From NCBI GenBank assembly GCA_030605745.1, contig JAUWHT010000419.1, positions 1 through 5,090 of the forward strand: a DNA stretch of 5,090 nt. Reading direction: 5' to 3'. This stretch comes from Pirellulales bacterium (GTDB lineage: Bacteria; Planctomycetota; Planctomycetia; Pirellulales; Thermoguttaceae). The notes under the pieces are model-generated. The model was not told the DNA's origin and did not search any database. It worked only from the letters and a program-made list of their open reading frames with translations. Shown here one piece after another: positions 1 through 5,051 of the stretch (positions are counted from its first letter, which is position 1; each line of letters begins with the position of its first letter). The translations under genes were made by a program, and so were the position numbers.

Positions 1-88
1 GGTTGAATCACATGCTATCCCAAATTGGCCTGGAGGCCGATACCATTTCAGCTACATTTCGAGCCCGAAAATGTGCAAAACTTGAACT
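1..88 (-). mobile_element. Partial copy (copy A) of the IS4-like insertion sequence, cut by the window edge
   Basis: These 88 bases are an exact reverse complement of 2627-2714, the left (transposase-proximal) end of the complete IS further right. The identity stops at 88, at the same terminal AACT that bounds both ends of the other copy, so 88|89 is the IS edge. The element therefore runs leftwards out of the window, and its transposase, if intact, would be on the minus strand beyond position 1. The visible part is non-coding: terminal inverted repeat at 71-88, then leader DNA that in copy B precedes the transposase start. The perfect identity suggests recent transposition or gene conversion. 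Whether this copy is full length cannot be seen here. Confidence 0.9.
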
Positions 89-130
89 AAGTGACCTCCG
101 TGTCTCCGTGGTGAATCTAGCGTTGTGGTA
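89..130. repeat. Short spacer with a CTCCGTG/CTCCGTGG dispersed-repeat-like element
   Basis: This gap lies between the inner edge of IS copy A and the xerD stop codon. It contains CTCCGTG twice with an 8-base period (96-102 and 104-110), followed by GTGAA. On the minus strand this reads TTCACCACGGAGACACGGAG, a low-complexity motif I recall as recurrent in intergenic DNA of planctomycetes and other environmental genomes. That recollection is unverified. No clear hairpin terminator for xerD is visible here. Confidence 0.4.
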
Positions 131-1081
131 TTACGCGCGCGGATGGAACTTCCGGTGCACCTTCTTCAGCCGCGACGGGTCCACGTGCGTGTAGATCTGT
201 GTGGTGGCGATGCTGGCGTGGCCGAGCATCTCCTGCACCTGGCGCAGATCGGCGCCCCCGCTAAGCATGTGCGTGGCGAAGCTGTGGCGCAGTGTATGGG
301 GGCTGACCTCCGGCGGGACACCGACGCGCCGGGCGTACTTCTTCAACAGCTCCCATATCCGCTCCCGACGTAGCCGCCGGCCGCGGTACGATAGCAGTAC
401 CCAGTCCGCCGTTGATGAAGCGGATTTGGCCAGCTTAGGACGCTCATCGCGCAAGTACGCCCGAAGAGCGTCCGCCGCTTGGGCACCCAGTGGAACCAGT
501 CGCTCCTTGTTTCCCTTGCCGCGACACATACAGAAGCCCTCCTCCAGGTGCACGTCGCGAAGCCGGAGGCTGGATATCTCCGACGCCCGACAGCCGGTTG
601 CGTAAAGCAACTCCAGCAGCGCTCGGTCGCGCCGCCAATACAAATCGCCCCGACTGGGAGACTGAAACAGGCGGTCGATCTGCTGTGGGCTGAGCACCTT
701 GGGCACCCGCTGCCATAGTTTTTGGCTACCCAGCAACTCGGCCAGGTTGTCTTCCATTACGCCTTCCAACTGCAAGTAGCGGAAGAAGACCTTAAGCGAG
801 ACAATGTGCCGGCCGATACTCGCCGGGGCAAGTCGCTTTTTGTGCAACCAGCCGGCGTAATCGGCCAACTCGCGGATCGACAGCTTCACAATGCTCCGCC
901 CGGCAAGCCACTCGAAGAATCGCGCAAGGTCCCGCCGATAAGCCGCCACCGTGTTCTCCGCCAGGTGGCATTCTCCGGCAGAATACTCGACGAACGCATC
1001 CAGCCACGTTTGAACCGGACTCCGGGCCAGCAGCGGTTTCGGACGGAACGGTTTGCGTCGAATATCTCCCATTGTAATCAT
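131..1081 (-). CDS. xerD: Site-specific tyrosine recombinase XerD
   Basis: The product is a tyrosine recombinase of the XerC/XerD family, which cuts and rejoins DNA at dif to resolve chromosome dimers, normally with a XerC partner and FtsK at the division septum. Read from the ATG at 1081 it has 316 residues, close to the family norm of about 300. An N-terminal SAM-like DNA-binding domain (about 22-107, including LAENTVAAYRRDL) precedes the catalytic domain. All six catalytic residues are present: R165 (ATGCR), K189 (GKGNKERLVP), H262 and R265 (PHTLRHSFATH), H288 (LGHAS) and Tyr nucleophile Y297 (TQIYTHV). The protein ends in HPRA as E. coli XerD does, which favours XerD over XerC or a phage integrase. 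The start is uncertain: ATG at 1072 or TTG at 1105 are also in frame, none has a good Shine-Dalgarno, and about 20-30 residues precede the conserved domain. The gene diverges from the HD gene and lies between two inverted IS ends, 42 bases from copy A. Confidence 0.93.
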   Translation of the reverse strand: MITMGDIRRKPFRPKPLLARSPVQTWLDAFVEYSAGECHLAENTVAAYRRDLARFFEWLAGRSIVKLSIRELADYAGWLHKKRLAPASIGRHIVSLKVFFRYLQLEGVMEDNLAELLGSQKLWQRVPKVLSPQQIDRLFQSPSRGDLYWRRDRALLELLYATGCRASEISSLRLRDVHLEEGFCMCRGKGNKERLVPLGAQAADALRAYLRDERPKLAKSASSTADWVLLSYRGRRLRRERIWELLKKYARRVGVPPEVSPHTLRHSFATHMLSGGADLRQVQEMLGHASIATTQIYTHVDPSRLKKVHRKFHPRA

Positions 1082-1110
1082 AATGCGGCCTGCGGCCGCA
1101 ACCAAACGAA

Positions 1111-1163
1111 TAGGGGTTTAGGCTGTTAGAGGTTTAGGCTGTTAGGGGTTTAGGCTGTTAGGG
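1111..1163. repeat. 16-bp tandem repeat (three units plus a partial fourth)
   Basis: The unit TAGGGGTTTAGGCTGT occurs at 1111-1126, 1127-1142 (one change, G to A at 1130) and 1143-1158, and a fourth begins with TAGGG at 1159. It sits directly upstream of xerD in the divergent spacer. The near identity of the units indicates recent tandem amplification. No protein-binding role can be assigned from sequence alone. Confidence 0.9.
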
Positions 1164-1199
1164 ATGTCGGGTTCACGCCCTTAATAGCCTAACAGCCTA
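1151..1199. repeat. Inverted repeat / hairpin built from the tandem-repeat core
   Basis: TAGGCTGTTAGG (1151-1162) pairs perfectly with CCTAACAGCCTA (1188-1199), giving a 12-bp stem around a 25-base loop. The left arm is formed by the last tandem unit and the right arm is an inverted copy of the same core. There is no T-run after it on either strand, so an intrinsic terminator is not supported. It may be a palindromic intergenic repeat, or a structure that insulates the divergent promoters. Confidence 0.75.
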
Positions 1200-1357
1200 G
1201 AAACATGTGCGCGGAATACGCAAAAGTCTCACCGTAAGACCCTATAAACCCATTTCTGGTTTCGGATGTCACATTGGGTAATCTTCACTGGATTCACCGA
1301 ATCCGCGCCATCCACCCCAGTTGTCCACCCCCAAGACGTTCCGCTACAATGTCCCAC
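1200..1357. promoter_or_regulatory. Rest of the divergent xerD/HD intergenic spacer
   Basis: This stretch must hold some of the promoter information for the two divergent genes, but I see no convincing -35/-10 pair on either strand. The only structured piece is a small perfect inverted repeat, GGATTC-ACC-GAATCC (1290-1304), with a 3-base loop. It could be a minor operator or hairpin, or chance. No open frame here has protein-like composition. Confidence 0.3.
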
Positions 1358-1392
1358 AATCTGCAATCCCAAATCCGAAATCTGAAATCCCA
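1358..1392 (+). repeat. 7-bp tandem repeat ending in the start codon of the HD gene
   Basis: Five consecutive 7-base units run without a gap: AATCTGC, AATCCCA, AATCCGA, AATCTGA, AATCCCA. The final A of the fifth unit is the A of the ATG at 1392. The array takes the place where a ribosome binding site would be, and it contains no Shine-Dalgarno-like sequence. Similar AATC-type heptad arrays are, to my recollection, common in planctomycete spacers. Changes in unit number would alter the leader but not the reading frame. Confidence 0.85.
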
Positions 1393-2384
1393 TGCCCATC
1401 GTTGCTCTCTCAGAAATGTCCTCCGGCCAGGAGGGCGATCTGTTCGCGCTTATGGCCTCGAAGGAGGAGTTGCTCACCAAGAACGGCAAGCCCTACTTCA
1501 AAGTGGCCTTCCGCGACAATCGTCGGGAGGTTAGCTTTCCGATCTGGGACGATTCGCCCTGGGCGGTCGACTGCCGGAAAAAGTGGACGCCGGGCGTGTT
1601 CTACAAGCTCCGGGCAGTGTATCGTGAGACGAACTACGGGCCGCAACTGGAAATACGCAAGATCCGCGAGGTTACCGACGCCGATGCCGCCGACGGGTTC
1701 GATCAGGCCATGTGCCGGCCGCAGTCGCGATTCGACCCGCCGCAGATGTTCGACGAGCTGCTGACGATCGTCCGCGACCGGATCGACCATGCCCCGCTGC
1801 GAGAATTGGTCAAGTCGATCCTCACGTCCAACCGCGAGTTGCTGCTGGCCTGTCCGGCGGCCCGGCGCAACCATCACGCGTTTGCCGGCGGGCTGTTGGA
1901 GCATACGCTCAGCGTCACCCGATCGTGTGTCTACCTGGCCGATAAATATGCCGAGTATTACCCGGACATGCAGCCGCCGTTAGACAAGAACCTGGTCGTT
2001 GCCGGGGGGATCCTGCACGACATCGGCAAGCTCCGCGAACTACAACAACAACCGGAAGGCACCACCTACACCGCCGAGGGCACGCTGATCGGCCACATGT
2101 TACAGGGCCGCGACATGGTCCGCGAGGCCGCCGCAGGTGTGGAAATCGACGCCGACACGCTATTGCGCCTGGAGCACCTGGTCATCGCCCACCAGCGCTT
2201 GCCCGAGTGGGGCTCGCCCAAACCGCCGATGACCCCCGAGGCACTGATCGTCCATTACGCCGACGACCTTGACGCCAAGTACCACATGATCTACGCCATC
2301 CTCCGCGACGACAACAACCCGGGCCCGCTAACATCAAAGAAGAACGTGCTGATGCAACAGGTGTTTCGTGGACTGGAGAAGTAG
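1392..2384 (+). CDS. OB-fold/HD-domain 3'-5' exoribonuclease, YhaM-like
   Basis: The 330-residue product has the two-domain plan of the YhaM/CBF1 family, single-strand 3'-5' exonucleases acting in RNA (and possibly DNA) turnover in the cytoplasm. Residues about 10-95 form an OB-fold nucleic-acid-binding domain containing the family-typical KNGKPYFKVAFRDNRREVSF stretch. Residues about 130-310 form an HD phosphohydrolase domain. Likely metal ligands are H171 (GGLLEHTLSV), H209-D210 (GGILHDIGKL), H235 (GHMLQG), H262 and H267 (LEHLVIAHQ) and D291/D292 (HYADDLDAK). Length and both domains match the family, so the gene is intact. The ATG at 1392 is preferred because the OB domain begins soon after it; the ATG at 1416 is the alternative. 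There is no Shine-Dalgarno, as a 7-bp tandem array runs into the start codon. It diverges from xerD and converges with the DUF2283 remnant. Function is inferred from family; substrate is not shown. Confidence 0.88.
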   Translation: MPIVALSEMSSGQEGDLFALMASKEELLTKNGKPYFKVAFRDNRREVSFPIWDDSPWAVDCRKKWTPGVFYKLRAVYRETNYGPQLEIRKIREVTDADAADGFDQAMCRPQSRFDPPQMFDELLTIVRDRIDHAPLRELVKSILTSNRELLLACPAARRNHHAFAGGLLEHTLSVTRSCVYLADKYAEYYPDMQPPLDKNLVVAGGILHDIGKLRELQQQPEGTTYTAEGTLIGHMLQGRDMVREAAAGVEIDADTLLRLEHLVIAHQRLPEWGSPKPPMTPEALIVHYADDLDAKYHMIYAILRDDNNPGPLTSKKNVLMQQVFRGLEK

Positions 2385-2396
2385 CACGTTTAGCCA

Positions 2397-2410
2397 CCGA
2401 GCTTGCTCGG
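2397..2410. terminator. Small hairpin between convergent genes
   Basis: CCGAGC-TT-GCTCGG is a perfect inverted repeat in the 41-base gap between the stop codons of the HD gene and the DUF2283 remnant. It is followed by a 10-base palindrome, GTCGATCGAC (2414-2423). The position suits a bidirectional terminator, but the stem is short and there is no T-run, so the call is weak. Confidence 0.35.
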
Positions 2411-2425
2411 CGCGTCGATCGACCT

Positions 2426-2626
2426 TCACTCCGCCGTCGCCGCCATGGCACCCAGAGGCAGAGCGATCGCCTCCAGCCGGGAGAGTTCGACGTTCTTGCT
2501 CGCTTGGTCGATGTCGATGCCGACCAGCCGGCCCGTGGCGTCGAAATCGAGCACGATGCCCGGAGCCACTTCTCGTGACTCCACGCTCGCCTGGTCGATC
2601 AGGTCGATATAAAGCGAGTCAGTCTC
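2426..2626 (-). pseudogene. DUF2283-family small protein, 5' end removed at the IS boundary
   Basis: Reading the minus strand from 2626, an open frame of 66 codons ends at a TGA (2428-2426). It begins ETDSLYIDLIDQ and continues with the hallmark run EVAPGIVLDFDATGRLVGID, followed by IDQASKNVELSRLEAIAL. This matches the DUF2283 pattern (YIxL...EVxPGVxLDxDxxGxLVGIEIxxAS). DUF2283 proteins are short, of unknown function, and normally open with about 7-10 residues (Met-Lys-Val-x-Tyr-like) before the acidic-D-x-LYI segment. Here exactly that part is absent, because the codon before the IS terminus is the first one left. No start codon precedes the conserved core, so it is probably dead unless read from within the IS. 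The missing 5' end is not on the far side of the IS. Confidence 0.82.
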
Positions 2627-2644
2627 AGTTCAAGTTTTGCACAT
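2627..2644 (+). repeat. Left terminal inverted repeat of IS copy B
   Basis: AGTTCAAGTTTTGCACAT is the perfect reverse complement of 4222-4239, and is repeated at 71-88 in copy A. After 18 bases the two ends of the element diverge (TTTCGG versus ATTTCA). This is the expected transposase binding and cleavage site. Confidence 0.95.
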
Positions 2645-2736
2645 TTTCGGGCTCGAAATGTAGCTGAAATGGTATCGGCCTCCAGGCCAATTTGGGATAG
2701 CATGTGATTCAACCGTCACAAAACATTCCCGCAGGC

Positions 2737-2743
2737 AAGGAGG
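2737..2743 (+). promoter_or_regulatory. Strong Shine-Dalgarno of the transposase
   Basis: AAGGAGG sits 7 bases before the ATG at 2751, an optimal ribosome binding site. It fixes the transposase start. None of the host genes in the window has one. Confidence 0.85.
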
Positions 2744-2750
2744 CCGACCC

Positions 2751-4124
2751 ATGCAGCTTACTACAGGATTCGTGGAATTGCTAGATGAGTTCGTCACGGT
2801 TTTCAACGCTCCGACGTTTTTGTTGTTTGTGGATATCATGACCGGTTGGACCCTTTCACATCGCCATCGCTTCGTGACCGACCTGATTCTCTCGGCCGGC
2901 GCCGTGGGCAAGGGCCACTTTTCCAACTACCATCGCTTCTTCAGTCAGTACGTCTGGGAACTGGACGGACTTTCCAAGGCGCTCACGCTTCTGCTGGTCC
3001 GCCTGTTCGTTCCCACCGGGCTGATCGAGTTGGCCGTCGATGATACCCTTTGCCGCAGACGAGGGCTGACCGTCTACGGCACCGGGATGCACTACGACCC
3101 GTTGATCTCCAGCAAAGCCAAGAAGCTTTGTAGTTGGGGCCACGATTGGGTCGTCGTCTGTTTGCTCGTGCGCTGTCCGGCATGGGCGCCCACCAAGGTT
3201 TTCAGCCTGCCGATCTGTTTTCGGCTCTATCGCAATCGTCAGGGATTGACCAAGGGAAAAAAGAAACGCAAGACCACCAAGAAGGCAAAGCCCGATCCGA
3301 ACCATCGCACGCGACCTCAGTTGGCCGTGGAAATGCTGCAATTGATAGCATCCTGGCTGCCGGAGCGGGAGATTCTGGTGACCGGCGACAGCGCCTACGG
3401 TGGCGCGAGCGTGTTGCAGAAGCTTCCCGACAACATGGACCTGATCAGCCACGTGCATCCCGGGGGTGCGTTGTACAAACCAGCGCCGAAAACGAAAAAG
3501 GGCGAGAGAGGACGCGGCGCGCCGCGCAAGAAGGGCGATCGCCTGCCCGGCATGGCCGCATGGGCCAAGGACCGACGACAACCATGGAAGAGAATGACGT
3601 TCAACCAATACGGCTTCCATGCCACCGTCGAGGTGAAGACGATCAAGGCGTTGTACTACAAGGCGGGCAGGGATCGGTTGCTGACGATCGTCCTGGTGCG
3701 CGACGTGTTTGGAAAACGTCCCGACCAGATGTTTTACTGTACGCGGTTGAACTGGGGCTCGCAAAAGATCCTCGCCGCCTACGCCGGACGCTGGAGTATC
3801 GAAGTCACGTTTGAAAACTGCAAGCAACTCTTGGGCTTCAACGATCCGGCCAACCGGAAAGAAAAGGCGGTTCGTCGAACGGCCCCCATGTCGCTGGTAC
3901 TGTACAGCGTGATCGTTGCTTGGTTCGATCGTGAGGGCCATCGTTACGTCCAGTTTCCCAATCGGCCGTGGTATCCAAGGAAAGAAGAACCTTCCTTCGC
4001 CGACATGCTCACGACGTTGCGGCGCCGCAGTTGGGAAAATAAATTGCGAGGTCTGCTTCCCAAACGGGGACGCTTGAAAAAACATGTTACCGAAATTATC
4101 CATTTTCTCAGCTTGGCGGGCTGA
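2751..4124 (+). CDS. DDE transposase of the IS4 superfamily
   Basis: The 457-residue protein catalyses cut-and-paste movement of the surrounding IS by an RNase H-fold DDE active site. Likely catalytic acids are D97 (LAVDD; D98 is adjacent), D213 (VTGDSAYGG) and E351. The last lies in YAGRWSIEVTFENCKQLLG, which fits the IS4 signature Y-(2)-R-(3)-E-(6)-K exactly (Y344, R347, E351, K358). A long insertion with a very basic stretch (about 164-188 and 243-263) separates the catalytic residues and probably contacts DNA. Length and motifs fit IS4 or IS701-type transposases; I cannot name the subgroup. The frame is complete, with a strong ribosome binding site, so the gene is probably functional. It is the only gene in the element, and about 115 bases separate its stop from the right end. 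Confidence 0.93.
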   Translation: MQLTTGFVELLDEFVTVFNAPTFLLFVDIMTGWTLSHRHRFVTDLILSAGAVGKGHFSNYHRFFSQYVWELDGLSKALTLLLVRLFVPTGLIELAVDDTLCRRRGLTVYGTGMHYDPLISSKAKKLCSWGHDWVVVCLLVRCPAWAPTKVFSLPICFRLYRNRQGLTKGKKKRKTTKKAKPDPNHRTRPQLAVEMLQLIASWLPEREILVTGDSAYGGASVLQKLPDNMDLISHVHPGGALYKPAPKTKKGERGRGAPRKKGDRLPGMAAWAKDRRQPWKRMTFNQYGFHATVEVKTIKALYYKAGRDRLLTIVLVRDVFGKRPDQMFYCTRLNWGSQKILAAYAGRWSIEVTFENCKQLLGFNDPANRKEKAVRRTAPMSLVLYSVIVAWFDREGHRYVQFPNRPWYPRKEEPSFADMLTTLRRRSWENKLRGLLPKRGRLKKHVTEIIHFLSLAG

Positions 4125-4134
4125 GAGCGCCGCG

Positions 4135-4156
4135 CGTCGGCCCCAAGGGGTCGACG
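4135..4156 (+). terminator. Hairpin after the transposase gene
   Basis: CGTCGGCCCC (4135-4144) pairs with GGGGTCGACG (4147-4156) over two central bases, with one G-U pair in RNA. It lies 11 bases after the transposase stop and could slow or end its transcription. The lack of a T-run makes Rho-independent termination doubtful. Confidence 0.4.
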
Positions 4157-4214
4157 GCGAGTCCAGCCCGCTGAACCGACCAACAAAAACGCCGAGCAAC
4201 CGCCTCGAAAACGG

Positions 4215-5051
4215 TTGAAATATGTGCAAAACTTGAACTTTGCCCACAGCGTTCAAGTACATGGTATACGGCTCTACTGCACTGACCCGATCCCCTGCGA
4301 GATAGAAACGATCCTTTCGGAGATTCGGTCAAGGATCGCCGTCAGCACGCTCCATCGGGATAATCACAGATTTGCTGTGTTCGTGTGCAATAGCAAGTGG
4401 CTCTATGCCTTCTTCTCCCCCTCGAGCCGCCGAAGCTTCGGCATAGCTAATCCAGTAACGCAATTTGTCTTCGTGGCAGATGCCGAAATAAGTCGCAATC
4501 AATCTCGACGGTTTGGCGCCGGCCACAACGTGCGTTCCTTCGTGAGCGTTGCCACCCACGAGATGGGTCATGTACTCATGAGGCGTCGGTTCGGGTTCTG
4601 GACAGACCGGAGGTTGCCGAAATGGTTGAAGGAGGGTTACTGTGAGATGCTCGCGGGAGAGTCCAGCTTCCCTGAAGATACTGGTGATTCTCTCCTTGCA
4701 GAAGGGAGAAGTGATAGCAGTATGTCCTTCAAATACTTCACCTATCGGAGAATGGTTGAGTATTTAATCAAGGAGAGGGGATTCACAATTGAGCAGCTTA
4801 TCTCCGACCCTCCCCGCTACCAGGAAGTGAAGGAGAAGACGCGAGATTGGATACAGATGAGGATCTCGGAAAGTGGATATACTCAAAGTATGTCGTGTTG
4901 CAAAACCCAAAAAATGGGAACGGTCCAAACGCGGCATAACAAGGTGATGCACGCCGTCCCGGCTCGCTGTTGCGCGCTTCCGGTGTCGTTCGCTTCGATT
5001 ACGGTAATTGGCCGTTCAAACGTTTTCTCCTTTGGCCCACCGGGTGGGTGA
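4215..5051 (+). CDS. HEXXH metallopeptidase-like protein, 5'-truncated and fused to the IS end
   Basis: The frame encodes 278 residues with a gluzincin-type zinc site: H115-E116-x-x-H119 (ATHEMGHVLMRRRFG), with E140 in LPKWLKEGYCEML as the probable third ligand. The catalytic core appears to span about 12-220. I do not recognise a named family; a membrane-anchored or secreted planctomycete hypothetical protease is my best guess. The first 8 codons, from a TTG at 4215 or a GTG at 4224, are IS sequence, and native sequence begins at F9 with FAHSVQVHGIRLYC. No in-frame start lies in native DNA before the conserved region, so the natural N-terminus, perhaps a signal or membrane anchor, is missing. 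No ribosome binding site precedes either start. From about residue 225 the sequence turns Cys-rich and irregular and probably reads through non-coding DNA. Base composition is less GC-rich than in xerD or the HD gene. It may be a pseudogene. Confidence 0.65.
   Translation: MKYVQNLNFAHSVQVHGIRLYCTDPIPCEIETILSEIRSRIAVSTLHRDNHRFAVFVCNSKWLYAFFSPSSRRSFGIANPVTQFVFVADAEISRNQSRRFGAGHNVRSFVSVATHEMGHVLMRRRFGFWTDRRLPKWLKEGYCEMLAGESSFPEDTGDSLLAEGRSDSSMSFKYFTYRRMVEYLIKERGFTIEQLISDPPRYQEVKEKTRDWIQMRISESGYTQSMSCCKTQKMGTVQTRHNKVMHAVPARCCALPVSFASITVIGRSNVFSFGPPGG
4222..4239 (+). repeat. Right terminal inverted repeat of IS copy B
   Basis: ATGTGCAAAACTTGAACT is the exact inverse of the left terminus. It is also translated as the first codons of the downstream metallopeptidase frame, so it has become part of a hybrid reading frame. 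Confidence 0.95.
4231..4258. repeat. Inverted repeat spanning the IS/flank junction
   Basis: ACTTGAAC at 4231-4238 (inside the IS terminus) is the perfect inverse of GTTCAAGT at 4251-4258, which lies 12 bases outside the IS in the metallopeptidase gene. The outer half thus repeats 8 of the outermost bases of the IS end. It may be chance or reflect target choice. Confidence 0.7.

Larger units (their letters stand above)
2627..4239 (+). mobile_element. Complete IS4-superfamily (possibly IS701-like) insertion sequence, copy B
   Basis: This 1613-bp element is bounded by 18-bp perfect terminal inverted repeats and carries one transposase gene filling most of its length. The left boundary is confirmed independently because the 88-bp identity with copy A ends at the same base. 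The terminal AACT (AGTT at the left end) is common to all three visible ends, while the flanks differ. I see no target-site duplication: the flanking bases are GTCTC on the left and TTGCC on the right. Both flanks are genes without their 5' ends. The element has an ideal Shine-Dalgarno ahead of its transposase. It looks intact and recently active. Confidence 0.93.

Noticed and set aside
3..194. Plus-strand open frame of 63 codons at the left edge
   Set aside because: It is translated IS-end DNA running into the CTCCGTG spacer and antisense xerD; the composition is not protein-like and there is no ribosome binding site.
1060..1110. A dif-like recombination site near xerD
   Set aside because: I looked for two 11-bp half sites around a 6-8 base centre and found none convincing; only GCGGCCGC-type palindromes occur.
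1229..1534. Small frames on both strands in the divergent spacer
   Set aside because: They mostly translate the 7-bp AATC repeat (giving peptides such as FQISDLGLQI) or the start of the HD gene in another frame.
2368..2667. Plus-strand frames across 2368-2667
   Set aside because: They lie antisense to the DUF2283 remnant, whose conserved core is clear on the minus strand.
3134..3814. 226-codon plus-strand frame inside the transposase gene, considered as a second or frameshifted product
   Set aside because: The 457-aa frame is intact with all DDE residues, and the alternative frame is rich in Arg and Gln with no recognisable domain. No slippery site or overlap arrangement is needed.
2856..4262. 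Long minus-strand open frame (468 codons) opposite the transposase
   Set aside because: It is the antisense shadow of a well-supported DDE transposase in GC-rich DNA; it shows no domain or motif of its own and spans the IS boundary.
4233..4270. Possible outward promoter at the IS right end (TTGAAC or TTGCCC with TATACG)
   Set aside because: Spacings of 26 and 19 bases are outside or at the edge of the usual 16-18, so an IS-borne promoter cannot be supported by sequence alone.
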